The notes: generated by a model from the letters alone, not told the origin. DNA of 64,000 nt from Roseovarius bejariae (GCF_009669325.1 NZ_SZWE01000001.1:248402-312401), one strand, 5' to 3'. Positions 35,857 to 45,123 are shown, counted from the stretch's first letter. Made by a program: numbers and translations.

Positions 35857-36541
35857 GGATCATCGCCGCCTCGGTCCGGTTGTGAACACCCAGCTTGGAA
35901 ATGATGTTTCGCAGGTGCAGTTTCACGGTGTTCTCCGACAATTCCAGCCGCGCGGCGATTTCCTTGTTCTGGCAGCCGTCCGCGACCAGCGTCAGGACCT
36001 CGCTTTCCCGTGGTGTCAGGCAGGCCAGCCGCTCTGCGTGATCCGGCTCCTGTGGCACTTCCTCAGCCGGGCGTGCCAATAGTTCGGGAGACACATAATG
36101 GTGGCCCGTCAAACACAGCTTGAGAACGGAAACCCACCCATCAATACCCATGTCCAGAGGAAAGAGGCTTCCAAGAGGGTCAGGGTATGCCGGGTTGCCC
36201 ATCAGGCGGGCCGCTCGCGCCGGCGTACTATAGGCACAGGCAAATTGCGCCCCACTGTGCCGTGTCAGCCAACGCGCCTGAACCACGTCCAGTGTCTCTG
36301 CCGCCGTCTCATCCAAAACGATCAGGCGCAGGTTGTCTCGCCATTCGGGCCTTGCGGCCATGACGTCCTGGATGTCGTTGAGTTTCGAAACATGAACCTC
36401 GCGCAATTCCGCTTCGGTCGCGCGGCACAGGCAGTCCGAAAAAACATGCCGCCGGGACACAAACCCCAAAGAGGCCACAAATGGCAAGGCATGCGCATCT
36501 GGCGCATCGCTGCCGCTCAATATCACTTTGTCGCTATACAT
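35834..36541 (-). CDS. CsgD-like LuxR-family transcriptional regulator
   Basis: A 235-residue regulator with a receiver-like N-terminal domain and a clear LuxR helix-turn-helix (CLTPRESEVLTLVADGCQNKEIAARLELSENTVKLHLRNIISKLGVHNRTEAAM). The N-terminal domain lacks the acidic pair at its first strand (KVILSGSDAPD) and has an unusual third strand (LRLIVLDETAAE), so it is a degenerate receiver as in CsgD. The start at 36541 follows AAGGGGAG; the longer frame to 36646 has no site. It is divergent from the glycine-rich secreted-protein gene across 443 bases and is the best candidate to control the type I secretion cluster. Confidence 0.85.
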   Translation of the reverse strand: MYSDKVILSGSDAPDAHALPFVASLGFVSRRHVFSDCLCRATEAELREVHVSKLNDIQDVMAARPEWRDNLRLIVLDETAAETLDVVQARWLTRHSGAQFACAYSTPARAARLMGNPAYPDPLGSLFPLDMGIDGWVSVLKLCLTGHHYVSPELLARPAEEVPQEPDHAERLACLTPRESEVLTLVADGCQNKEIAARLELSENTVKLHLRNIISKLGVHNRTEAAMIHAQTFQQ

Positions 36542-36984
36542 TTCAGATCGCTCCCCTTCTATCGCTACAGGCTTTGAAATTTCCCCCGCCTGCCTTGGGA
36601 TTGCTCGACCTGCTCCTAATATGCCCTCTGACTCACCCGTTGGCATTAACCATTGTCAATATCTGACGGTCCAAACCCCACCCGATGAACACGATCACGT
36701 CATCCCCCTATCCAAGCGGACTAACCCCAATTGCCGACTGTTTTTGAATCTCTGCCGGATTGATCCTGTTCAAGTTGCGGCTTGTCCCCAACACCCCGCG
36801 ACACAAAGGGCGGAATGCCCATGAAAGGAGGTGGCAGCGACCGAAAGCAACATCTTCGGACAGAATGCGGGCCTTGCCCGAAACCTGTCCCAATTCACTC
36901 AAAATCTGAAACCACGCATCTCCGACATGCCACTTGATAGAAGAGCGGTGGCCACGAGATGCCCAACAAAATGGGAGCCACATC
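36542..36984. promoter_or_regulatory. Divergent regulatory region of the secretion cluster
   Basis: A 443-base gap between the CsgD-like regulator and the glycine-rich protein gene. It is unusually long for this compact region and is the likely site for promoters in both directions and for operators. I could not fix a promoter or a clear dyad. A GAAAGGAGG string near 36823-36832 resembles a ribosome-binding site but leads to no convincing gene. Confidence 0.45.
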
Positions 36985-38769
36985 ATGGGTGGTAAAAAGC
37001 ATTTCATGTTCGGCCTTCAAGGCCAGGGCCAACTTCAAGGCCAAGGTCAAGGCCAACTGCAAGGCCAAGGCCAAGGTCAGGGCCAAGACCAGCACCAATC
37101 CCAATCCAGCAACAATGAGAGCGTCAATCTCAATGGCAACGGGAATGGGAATGCCAACGGCAATCTCAACGGCAACGGCAACTTCAACGAGTCGGCCAAT
37201 GGCAATGAGAATGGCAACGCAAACGGCAACGCGAACGGTAATGCCAATGGCAACTTGAACGCCAATGGCAATATCAACCACAACAGTAACACTGCCGACA
37301 ACGACGCGGCCAATACTGCGCGGAACAATGCCAACAACGACGCGACCAATACCGCGACGAACAACGCAACCAATACAACCGACGTAGATACGACTGTTGA
37401 CACGGACGTTCATGTTGATGTCGGCGTGGATCTTGAGGAGTTGATGCCAACCACCGACGACGACTTCGGTGATTTCGACCTGTCTGGCGGCAGCACCGTG
37501 GGTGACGTCCTCATGGCCAACAACGGGTCGTCGGCAATGTATGCCCCGGCCACAAGCAATATTTCCTTCGACCGCGTGTTGAATGACGCGCTGAATGGCG
37601 AAGGGAATGATGTTGGCATGACCATTGGTCAGTCGGGCGCCATGAACGATCAGGACGTCGTCCATAACGCCAGCGTCTCCAACAACGCCAGCTGGCAGCA
37701 GAACGGTAACGCCAACGGCGGCAACGCGAATGCCGAGGAAGGCATCGACGCCAGAACCGATGGCGGTCACGGTGGTGACGGCGCGGCCTCTCTTGGTGGT
37801 ATCGGTGGCTCGGCTATCGCAGCAGATGCTGGCACTTCGGCAACCGGCGGTGCCGGCGGCCACGGCGGAATCTCCGGCTCGCTCGCCGGTGGAGGCGGCG
37901 CGGCCACATCCAGCGGCGGCGCAGGCGGCGGCGGCGGTAACGCTACCGGCACCGGCGTAGGCCTCGGCGGTCTGGGTGTTGGTCTCGGGATCGGCGCTGA
38001 TGGCAACAACTCTGGCCAGACTGGTGAAGGTGGTGACGGCGCAGGCGGCGACGGTGCCGAAGGCGGCGATGGCGCAGATGCTGGCGATGGTGGCGATGGT
38101 GCAGCAGCCGCAGATGCCGCAAGCTCTGCCGCGGCTGATGCAGCCGGTGGTGGCGGCCTCGGCGGATTTGCTGCCGCAGCAGATGCAGCAGCCGCCGCAG
38201 ATGCAGCAGCCGCAGCCGGTGATGCCGGTGACGGCGGTCAGGGCGGCGGCGGCGCCGAGGGCGGCGACGGTGCCGGCGGCGATGGCGCTGGCAGTGGCAG
38301 TATCGGTGATGCAACCGGTGGCGCCGGTCTGGGCCTTGGTGCCGGTGAAGGCATCGGGCTTGGTGTCGGCTTTGGCGCTGGCGGCGACGGCGGCAACGGC
38401 GGCCACTCGGCGGCCAAAGGCGGCGACGGAGGCCTTTCCGGCTCGATCGGCGGCGCAGGCGGCATGGCCCATGGCGGTCAAGCCGTTGGTGCAAGCGTCG
38501 GTGCCTATGCCGGTAACGGCGGCGCAAGCGGCAATGCCATCAACGGTGATGGTGGTAACGGACACGCCGGTGTCTGGGGCTCGCACAATGGCGATGACGG
38601 GTTCGTCAATGGCCTGTCCGAAGCCCAGGCCTCGGCTGTCGTGGATACCTCGGCCTTCAACCAGAGCATCGTGCAGGGTGCCAACGTGCTGGGCAACACG
38701 GTCGACATGACCGTGGTGGGCGGCTCGATGACCTCGACGATGGTCGGCGAAGACGACAGCATGTCCTAA
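36985..38769 (+). CDS. Gln/Asn/Gly-rich low-complexity protein, probable type I secretion cargo
   Basis: A 594-residue protein with no signal peptide and no cysteine. After MGGKKHFMFG come Gly-Gln repeats (GQGQLQGQGQGQ, residues 12-35), an Asn-Gly tract (NGNGNANGN, about 48-100), an Asp/Thr segment (VDTTVDTDVHVDVGVD) and an Ala/Gly-rich body (about 255-530). It ends with a more complex tail containing AFNQSIVQGANVLGNTVDMTVVGGS. No calcium-binding RTX nonapeptides are seen. Composition and context suggest a secreted matrix, adhesin or amyloid-like protein. The start at 36985 has GGGAG upstream, and a strong terminator follows the stop. I do not recognise a named family. Confidence 0.75.
   Translation: MGGKKHFMFGLQGQGQLQGQGQGQLQGQGQGQGQDQHQSQSSNNESVNLNGNGNGNANGNLNGNGNFNESANGNENGNANGNANGNANGNLNANGNINHNSNTADNDAANTARNNANNDATNTATNNATNTTDVDTTVDTDVHVDVGVDLEELMPTTDDDFGDFDLSGGSTVGDVLMANNGSSAMYAPATSNISFDRVLNDALNGEGNDVGMTIGQSGAMNDQDVVHNASVSNNASWQQNGNANGGNANAEEGIDARTDGGHGGDGAASLGGIGGSAIAADAGTSATGGAGGHGGISGSLAGGGGAATSSGGAGGGGGNATGTGVGLGGLGVGLGIGADGNNSGQTGEGGDGAGGDGAEGGDGADAGDGGDGAAAADAASSAAADAAGGGGLGGFAAAADAAAAADAAAAAGDAGDGGQGGGGAEGGDGAGGDGAGSGSIGDATGGAGLGLGAGEGIGLGVGFGAGGDGGNGGHSAAKGGDGGLSGSIGGAGGMAHGGQAVGASVGAYAGNGGASGNAINGDGGNGHAGVWGSHNGDDGFVNGLSEAQASAVVDTSAFNQSIVQGANVLGNTVDMTVVGGSMTSTMVGEDDSMS
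37010..37275 (+). repeat. Tandem short-period repeats inside the Gln/Asn-rich gene
   Basis: Degenerate hexamer repeats of the type GGCCAA(G) (about 37018-37085) encode the Gly-Gln tract. AATGGCAACG-type repeats (about 37130-37275) encode the Asn-Gly tract. Such arrays can change length by slippage while staying in frame. Confidence 0.7.
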
Positions 38770-38781
38770 GTCAGGACCCCA

Positions 38782-38815
38782 CCCCGCGCGGCAACCGCCG
38801 CGCGGGGCTTTTGTT
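38782..38815 (+). terminator. Rho-independent terminator after the Gln/Asn/Gly-rich gene
   Basis: A perfect 11-base stem, ccccgcgcggc (38782-38792) with gccgcgcgggg (38797-38807), has a 4-base AACC loop and is followed by cttttgtttt. It lies 12 bases after the stop codon and before the rest of the secretion cluster. Confidence 0.9.
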
Positions 38816-38891
38816 TTCAGTGTTTTAAAGCGTCCACACCGGGGACAGTCCCCCACGTTTCGATCAACACGCACCTCCAGGGGGCAGGATC

Positions 38892-40832
38892 ATGGGCCAG
38901 GATCTAACAACAGAGGCAATTTCTCATTTCATAGGCTTTTTCAGTCAAGCGGTTGAAGAAGCGCGGATGCGGCAGGAATATGATGCCTTCAAGGCCCTTC
39001 AACGCATCGACGATGACCTGACAAATCCATTGAACGTTACGGTCAATGTATCCTCGAAGTATACGATTGGCGATTTCAATCCCGGCATATCCGCCCGCAT
39101 CAGCAATTTTTCCGAGGCCCGCGTCACCCCGGCGCCACCGCCCGATCCCCTTCCAGTCAATTTCGACGGAAACAGCATAGCCAACAGCCTGATCGACCCC
39201 TTGGTACCGGCCCCCTTTGCCCTGCCCATGACTGGCGGGCTGACAATCGAAACACCGGTCCTTGCGCCACCCTCTTCGGTGGCTCTGGCCATCATCCAGA
39301 AGATCGCGCTTAACGATAGTGATTTGCTGATCACAGCCACACCAGATCCGGGTTTCGTCTCGGTCGGCTACTACCAGCAAAGCCTGACGGTTCTCACCCA
39401 GTATTCCGAGACACTCTCCATCGACTGGCCCGCAACGCTGCCCGAAACCGGCGCAGACATCGCCCCCTTAGGCGTGTCGTACTACGAGACGGCACAGATT
39501 TTCGAACCCGATCCCGTTGACGGAGCCGTAATTCACCTCCTTACCGGCGCGGATGCTGCCGGGGTGCATGTCGATGGCCAGACGGTCGAAACCATGCCCG
39601 ATCTGGATGAATTCATGCCTCCCTTCCTCGACCGCGAGTCGCAGGACGATGACGATATCCCGCACGAGGTCATCGCTGGCGGCAACATGTCTGCGAATGT
39701 CGTTTCCCTTGCAATCAACTGGATCGACGCGCCGGTCATGGCCATCATGGGCGACAGCCACTCCTTCAACGCCATCTCGCAGGTCAATGTCCTATCGAAT
39801 CTCGATTGCACCAACGGCCTGCCCCCCACGCAAGGTGCAGGCGACACCACTCACAACATCGCGGCCATTCTCAGCCGCGCCATCCCCGAGAGCACCCCAC
39901 CCGAGGGACAGGCCGAGGATGCCGAGGACGAGCCGGACTTTCCCGACTCCGCCATCGTGGCCCGCCTCACCGACGACTTGGTGAATTTCAACTGGGTCGA
40001 ACAATACAACTACCTGGTCGATAATGACGTGCTCAGCGTCAAGTTCTCAGGCAATGAAAGCTTCCTGCAAACCGGTGGCAACACGACAACCAATTACACC
40101 ACCCTTCAGGAACTTGGCTTCCATTACGACCTGATCGTCGTCTCCGGCAGCCTGATCAACATCAGCGTCATCGATCAGGTCAACGTCCTGCTCGATAACG
40201 ATAGCATCTCCTACGGCGACGGATGGGAGGCCTCGGGTGGCGACAACCTGCTGTGGAACGAGGCCGTGATCGAAACCATCGGCGCGGATGCCTACGGCGA
40301 GATGAGTCTTGAATACGAGGCCTTGGGCGAAAGCCTTGCCGCCGGATCTGATAGCGTCGGGGGCTCCATCCTCGATAATCCCGCCTTCGAAGGGCTGGAT
40401 ACGCTCAAGGTGCTCTATATCGAAGGCGATCTGATCAACTTTCAGTACATTAGTCAGACCAATATCGTCGGCGATGCCGATCAGCTACAGCTACACGCGG
40501 GCCAAATGGCCAGCCAGGAGGGGGCTGAAGCCTCGCTTATCGTAGGCGAAAACGCCCTGCTCAATCTCGCCTCTATTTACGAGGCCGGGCTGAACTCGGA
40601 AATCCATCTCGGCGGCGATCAATATTCGGACGCCCTTATGTATCAGGCCGGTCTGATCGTGACCGACGAAAGCCAGTTGGTCACCGACAACGGCAACGGT
40701 CTTGCAAGCGAGGCCGTGGCATTCCTCACGGACGACACCGGCGATGCAACGAACCAACAGCAGGATGATAGCACCCATAATGTCATACACGACGATATGG
40801 GGGCTGACCCGATGGCAGGCGTTCTCGTCTGA
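38892..40832 (+). CDS. Large acidic protein with repeated Gln-x-Asn motifs, probable second type I secretion cargo
   Basis: A 646-residue acidic protein with no Sec signal and one cysteine. A repeated motif of about 20 residues, roughly G-D/S-L-I-N-x-x-x-I-x-Q-x-N-x-L-x-D-x-D, occurs near residues 284-303 (SFNAISQVNVLSN), 362-380 (NFNWVEQYNYLVDND), 419-437 (INISVIDQVNVLLDND) and 512-530 (INFQYISQTNIVGDAD). A looser copy lies near 556-573. The Gln-x-Asn spacing recalls curlin repeats, though homology is not shown. The C-terminus is rich in Asp, Asn and Gln and ends GVLV, as is common in type I substrates. ATG 38892 follows a GGGGGCAGGA site. It heads the exporter operon. Confidence 0.75.
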   Translation: MGQDLTTEAISHFIGFFSQAVEEARMRQEYDAFKALQRIDDDLTNPLNVTVNVSSKYTIGDFNPGISARISNFSEARVTPAPPPDPLPVNFDGNSIANSLIDPLVPAPFALPMTGGLTIETPVLAPPSSVALAIIQKIALNDSDLLITATPDPGFVSVGYYQQSLTVLTQYSETLSIDWPATLPETGADIAPLGVSYYETAQIFEPDPVDGAVIHLLTGADAAGVHVDGQTVETMPDLDEFMPPFLDRESQDDDDIPHEVIAGGNMSANVVSLAINWIDAPVMAIMGDSHSFNAISQVNVLSNLDCTNGLPPTQGAGDTTHNIAAILSRAIPESTPPEGQAEDAEDEPDFPDSAIVARLTDDLVNFNWVEQYNYLVDNDVLSVKFSGNESFLQTGGNTTTNYTTLQELGFHYDLIVVSGSLINISVIDQVNVLLDNDSISYGDGWEASGGDNLLWNEAVIETIGADAYGEMSLEYEALGESLAAGSDSVGGSILDNPAFEGLDTLKVLYIEGDLINFQYISQTNIVGDADQLQLHAGQMASQEGAEASLIVGENALLNLASIYEAGLNSEIHLGGDQYSDALMYQAGLIVTDESQLVTDNGNGLASEAVAFLTDDTGDATNQQQDDSTHNVIHDDMGADPMAGVLV

Positions 40833-40874
40833 TCGCAGGCACGCGCGAAACGATTATAGAGAGAAGACCGCAAC

Positions 40875-42860
40875 ATGAATTTCACACCTAGGGAATTGAA
40901 GCCCGACACCGAGGGACAAGATACCGAAAATTCGACTCCCCCCCTCGAACTCCGCGACGATCAACGCGTCGACGACCCCGAGGCGCGCAGCCCCGACACC
41001 GCCCGGCAGGACGGCACGACCGAACCCATCAACACAGCCCCTGCCAAAACCGATGCCACGCCGCCCGAAAAACAATCCGGCGACGGAGAGGGCGGCGGTG
41101 CAGGCGGCAGCGGCGGCGGCGGGTTTCACCGTCGCATGGGGCCGGTGGATTTTTCCGGTAACCTCAAGAAAGGTCTCGCCGCCGTCCGGCGCAATATGGT
41201 GATCGTCATGCTGTTCACCTGCATGACCAACCTTCTGATTCTCGCCATCCCGGTCTACCTGTTCCAGATATCCGACCGCGTGCTGACAAGTCGTTCGGTC
41301 GATACGCTTATCATGCTGACCGCAGTCATCGTGGGTGCGGTTCTGTTACAGGCTGTCTTCGATGCCTTGCGCCGCTTTGTCCTGATGCGTACGGCGGTTG
41401 AGCTCGCGGCAAAACTCGGCTCTTCGATCCTCTCTGCCGCGGCCCGTGCGGCACTCACCAGCAACGGCCGGGAATACCAGACACTGGGCGATCTTCAGCA
41501 ACTCCGCGGTTTCCTGGTTTCGGGCACCCTGCTGTCCTTTCTCGATATGCCCTTCGCCCCGCTATTCATCCTCGCAATATTCCTCGTGCATCCGCACTTG
41601 GGCATGATCGTGGTGGTCACCGCGCTGGTACTGCTGGTGATCGCGCTGATCAACCAAAGGGCCACGTCCAAGCACTTCGCCACGGCAAACCAGCATCAAA
41701 GCATGGCCAACATGCACCTCGACTCCATGGCCCGGAACAGCCAGATCATCAATGCCCTCGCGATGATCCCCGAAGCCGTCTCGATCTGGGGCCGCGATAC
41801 CGCCGCTTCGCTCAAAGCTCAGGTCCGCGCACAGGACCGCAATATTACCTCCGCGGCCTTTTCCCGTGGCGTGCGTCTTCTGACACAGGTCGGGATGCTT
41901 GGCTGGGGCGCGTTTCTGGCGCTGGACGGACAGATCACCGGCGGAATGGTCATCGCCGCCTCGATTATCGCGGGCCGCGCCCTCGCCCCCATCGAAGGCG
42001 CGATCGAAGGCTGGAATCAGTTCATCCTGTCGCGCGCCTCCTATGGCCGCATTTCCGGGCTTTTGACGGAATCCCCTCTCAACACCGACCGCCTGCGCCT
42101 GCCACAACCCGAAGGACGGCTGGATGTCGAACGGCTGCTCTATGTTCCGCAAGGCACCAAAAGCGTCGTCCTCAACGGCCTGTCCTTCAGCCTCGCCCCC
42201 GGTACATCTTTGGGTGTCATCGGGAACTCGGGCGCGGGTAAGACGACACTGGGCAAAATGCTCGTGGGGGCGATCCTGCCCACTTCGGGCTGTGTCAGAC
42301 TCGACCTGATGGACCTGCGCAATTGGGATCAGCGCCAGTTCGGGGAAAACATCGGTTACCTGCCGCAGGACGTGCAGCTTTTCCCCGGCACCATCAAGGA
42401 CAATATCGCCCGGATGCGCGCAGACGCCACCGATGCTCAAATCTACGAGGCCGCTCGCCTTGCCGATGTCCACGACATGATCGCCAACCTGCCGCACGGC
42501 TACGAAACCTTTGTCGGCGCCGACGGCTCCCCGTTGTCGGGTGGACAGAAACAACGCATCGCACTGGCGCGGGCCTTCTTCGGCAATCCCCGCCTTCTGG
42601 TGCTGGACGAGCCCAACTCGAACCTCGACGTGGCCGGCGATCAGGCCCTCGCCCGCGCGCTGCACCACGCCAAGGAACAGAAAATCACCGTGGTCGTCAT
42701 CACGCAAAAACCCTCGATCCTCGCACATGTGGACAAGATCGCCCTACTGGCGGGCGGTAGCCTTGCCATGATCGGCCCGCGCGAGGAGGTGCTGCAATCC
42801 ATCCGTGGCGGCGGCGGCAATGTCGGTGGTCCCGGCTCCATCGCCGACAACCGCGGCTAG
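40875..42860 (+). CDS. Type I secretion ABC transporter, permease-ATPase fusion (PrtD-like)
   Basis: A 661-residue exporter subunit. The first 85 residues are a hydrophilic Pro/Asp/Gly-rich extension. Six membrane helices follow, starting MVIVMLFTCMTNLLILAIPVYLFQISDRVL, and then the nucleotide-binding domain: Walker A GNSGAGKTTL, Q-loop YLPQDVQLF, signature LSGGQKQR, Walker B LLVLDEP and switch His region. There is no N-terminal C39 peptidase, so cargo is not processed as bacteriocins are. It forms the inner-membrane part of a type I system with the HlyD-like gene 24 bases downstream. Its likely substrates are the two proteins encoded just upstream. Confidence 0.92.
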   Translation: MNFTPRELKPDTEGQDTENSTPPLELRDDQRVDDPEARSPDTARQDGTTEPINTAPAKTDATPPEKQSGDGEGGGAGGSGGGGFHRRMGPVDFSGNLKKGLAAVRRNMVIVMLFTCMTNLLILAIPVYLFQISDRVLTSRSVDTLIMLTAVIVGAVLLQAVFDALRRFVLMRTAVELAAKLGSSILSAAARAALTSNGREYQTLGDLQQLRGFLVSGTLLSFLDMPFAPLFILAIFLVHPHLGMIVVVTALVLLVIALINQRATSKHFATANQHQSMANMHLDSMARNSQIINALAMIPEAVSIWGRDTAASLKAQVRAQDRNITSAAFSRGVRLLTQVGMLGWGAFLALDGQITGGMVIAASIIAGRALAPIEGAIEGWNQFILSRASYGRISGLLTESPLNTDRLRLPQPEGRLDVERLLYVPQGTKSVVLNGLSFSLAPGTSLGVIGNSGAGKTTLGKMLVGAILPTSGCVRLDLMDLRNWDQRQFGENIGYLPQDVQLFPGTIKDNIARMRADATDAQIYEAARLADVHDMIANLPHGYETFVGADGSPLSGGQKQRIALARAFFGNPRLLVLDEPNSNLDVAGDQALARALHHAKEQKITVVVITQKPSILAHVDKIALLAGGSLAMIGPREEVLQSIRGGGGNVGGPGSIADNRG

Positions 42861-42884
42861 AACCCGAAATCAGGAGGAGAAAAG

Positions 42885-44222
42885 ATGCGAGAACTCCGCA
42901 ACCGCGAATCCCCCGAATGGTTCGACGAAGTCCCCCGGTCGATATTTCGTCATTCGGTCATGGGAATCCTGATCATCATTCTGGCCGTTGGTGGCTTTGG
43001 CGCTTGGGCCTTTCGCGCCCCCCTCGCAGCCGCCGTGATAACCCAAGGCAGCTTTGTCGCCACCGGCAACAACCAGATCGTTCAACACCTCGAAGGCGGC
43101 ATGATCCGCGAAATTCTCGTGGGCGAAGGCGATTTCGTCAAAGCCGGGCAGCCGATCATGCACCTGGATGAAACCGCCGCCGAGGCAAAACTGCGCGAGT
43201 TGTTCTTGCGCCGCGCCCGTTTGGAAATCCTGACGGCGCGCCTTCTGGCCGAGTACCGCGGCGCTGAAGAGTTCGATATCCCGAACTTTCTGGATGGCGA
43301 AGAGGACGACCCGGCCATCCAACAAATCCTACGCAACCAAAAACTCAACTTCGAAGCCGCACGCACCAAACTGAACAAGGACGTCAGCGTCCTGGAACGC
43401 AATATCAAGGCGCTCGACAGCCGGCTGGATGGCTATAGCGCGCAACTCTCCTCGCTTACACAACAGATTACCCTGCTTGACGAGGATATCGAGGCCCAAT
43501 CGATCCTTTACGAAAAAGGTCTCAGCCCCAAAACCCGTATCAATTCCCTGCGCCGCGCCAAGGCCGATGGCACCGGGCAAATCGGCCGCCTCGAAGCACA
43601 ACTCACGGAAACCGAGGCCATGCGCGAGAAGTACCAAGGAGAAATCGAACAGGCCATCATCACCCACCAGCAAGCCGCCCTTGACGAATTGCAGTCCGCC
43701 GAAGCCGAGCTTGACTCGGTGCGTGAAAATTACCGCAAGGCGGCGGATGTCTATCGCCGCTCATCGATCAACGCGCCGGTCTCGGGTACGGTGGTGCGGA
43801 TGAACTACAATACCCCCGGTGGCGTCATCGAAAGCGGCAGGCCCATCGCCGAGATCCTGCCCACCAGCGTACCACTGATCATCGAAACCCAAGTCCCCCG
43901 CGTCGACATCGACAGCGTGAAACTTGGTCAGCAGGCCACCGTCCGGCTGACCTCGCTCAACCAACGTACCACGCCGGTGCTTGAAGGCACTGTGTACTAC
44001 ATCTCCGCCGACGCCCTGCCAGACGATTCCGAAATCGTCCCACAGGAGGTCTATCTTGCCCGCGTTCAACTGCCTGCAAGCGAGCTTGCTCGTGTCCCCG
44101 GTTTCACCCCGACCCCGGGCATGCCCGCCGAGGTGATGATCCAGACCGCCGAGCGCACCTTCTTTGAATACCTCACAAAGCCCATCGTGGATTCCATGCA
44201 ACGGGCCTTCCGCGAACAATAG
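42885..44222 (+). CDS. Type I secretion membrane fusion protein (HlyD/PrtE-like)
   Basis: A 445-residue adaptor with a short cytoplasmic N-terminus, one membrane helix ([20 protein letters not shown]) and the lipoyl motif [31 protein letters not shown] long coiled coil (about residues 95-280) and the second lipoyl part ([30 protein letters not shown]) follow. The C-terminal HlyD signature region has [24 protein letters not shown]. The start follows AGGAGG. It bridges the ABC transporter to an outer-membrane TolC-type channel, which is not encoded in this window. It is the last gene of the secretion operon. Confidence 0.92.
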   Translation: MRELRNRESPEWFDEVPRSIFRHSVMGILIIILAVGGFGAWAFRAPLAAAVITQGSFVATGNNQIVQHLEGGMIREILVGEGDFVKAGQPIMHLDETAAEAKLRELFLRRARLEILTARLLAEYRGAEEFDIPNFLDGEEDDPAIQQILRNQKLNFEAARTKLNKDVSVLERNIKALDSRLDGYSAQLSSLTQQITLLDEDIEAQSILYEKGLSPKTRINSLRRAKADGTGQIGRLEAQLTETEAMREKYQGEIEQAIITHQQAALDELQSAEAELDSVRENYRKAADVYRRSSINAPVSGTVVRMNYNTPGGVIESGRPIAEILPTSVPLIIETQVPRVDIDSVKLGQQATVRLTSLNQRTTPVLEGTVYYISADALPDDSEIVPQEVYLARVQLPASELARVPGFTPTPGMPAEVMIQTAERTFFEYLTKPIVDSMQRAFREQ

Positions 44223-44253
44223 GCCGCATCCCGATAGCCTGTCTGAAGGGAAA

Positions 44254-44343
44254 TGGCGGAGAGACAGGGATTCGAACCCTGGAGACGGTTTCCCGCCTAC
44301 ACACTTTCCAGGCGTGCGCCTTCGACCACTCGGCCACCTCTCC
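44254..44343 (-). tRNA. tRNA-Ser (anticodon GGA)
   Basis: A 90-base type II tRNA with encoded CCA. The acceptor strands GGAGAGG and CTCTCC pair with discriminator G, and GGTTCGAATCC forms the T arm. The anticodon loop CTGGAAA (anticodon at 44307-44309) reads UCU/UCC serine codons. A long variable arm (AGGCGGGAAACCGTCT) is present, as required for tRNA-Ser. Confidence 0.96.
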
Positions 44344-44403
44344 GTGGCGCCCTCTTTAACGCCGGGTGCGGGCCATGCGCAAGGGGGTTTTGCACCCCCG
44401 TGC

Positions 44404-45123
44404 TCAGCTATCCAGATGGATCGACACGCGGCGGTTCTGACGGCCCTTTTTCTCGACCTTTCCGATACGCACGCGCCCGATTTCACCGGTGCGCGCCACA
44501 TGCGTGCCGCCGCAGGGTTGCAGATCCACCTGATCTTCGTCCGCACCGATCCGAACCAGCCGCACCTGCCCCGCCCCGCGCGGCGGGGCGACCGACATGG
44601 TTTTGACGAGCCCGGGATTCGCCGCCAACTCAGCGTCGGTGATCCAGTCTTCGGTCACGGGCAGGTCACGATCAATCAACGCATTCAGCGCCTCTTCGAC
44701 CGCCACCTTATCCTCTGGCGCCTCGGGCATGTCGAAATCCAGCCGGCTTTTCTCGGGGCCAACAGCCCCTCCTGTCACCGGCAGCGGAATGACCACAGAC
44801 AGCAAATGGAGCGCACTGTGCATCCGCATGTGCTTGTACCGCCGCTCCCAGTCCAGAACCTGCTCGACCTCCGTGCCGACCGGCGGCAAGGCCTGCGGCT
44901 CGGCCGGAACAAGGGCGATCTCGCCGTCATCGGTCTTGACTGTCGTTGCCAGATCAAGCGCGCCACCCTGCCAAACAAGCCGCCCACTGTCGCCGGGTTG
45001 CCCTCCGCCTGTCGGGTAGAACAGGCATTCATTCAAGATAACACCGCCTTCTGGCGTATGGGCGACAACCCGGCCAATTGCCCGAGACCGATAGGGATCG
45101 TCGCGAAACAACAGATCACTCAT
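44404..45123 (-). CDS. Alanyl-tRNA editing protein (AlaX-like)
   Basis: A 239-residue stand-alone editing domain related to the AlaRS C-terminal half. It has the N-terminal LNECLFYPTGGGQPGDSG motif and the zinc ligands His102 and His106 (MHSALH) with Cys204 and His208 (QPCGGTH). The protein hydrolyses Ser (or Gly) mischarged on tRNA-Ala in the cytoplasm. Its start overlaps the stop of the mechanosensitive channel gene (ATGA), so it is the last gene of the cysK-mscS-alaX operon. Its nearness to a tRNA gene is probably chance. Confidence 0.92.
   Translation of the reverse strand: MSDLLFRDDPYRSRAIGRVVAHTPEGGVILNECLFYPTGGGQPGDSGRLVWQGGALDLATTVKTDDGEIALVPAEPQALPPVGTEVEQVLDWERRYKHMRMHSALHLLSVVIPLPVTGGAVGPEKSRLDFDMPEAPEDKVAVEEALNALIDRDLPVTEDWITDAELAANPGLVKTMSVAPPRGAGQVRLVRIGADEDQVDLQPCGGTHVARTGEIGRVRIGKVEKKGRQNRRVSIHLDS

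Noticed and set aside
36823..36950. Small gene after a GAAAGGAGG string
   Set aside because: The frame is short and unlike a protein (MKGGGSDRKQH...), and the apparent site overlaps the proposed start.
36985..38769. RTX toxin or adhesin
   Set aside because: The glycine-rich region lacks GGxGxDxUx nonapeptides. The repeats are Gly-Ala and Asn-Gly without regular Asp positions.
36895..38874. A 659-codon open frame on the minus strand opposite the Gln/Asn/Gly-rich gene
   Set aside because: It is an antisense shadow produced by GGC/GCC/AAC codon use. It has no ribosome-binding site or family likeness, while the plus frame has a good site and a terminator.
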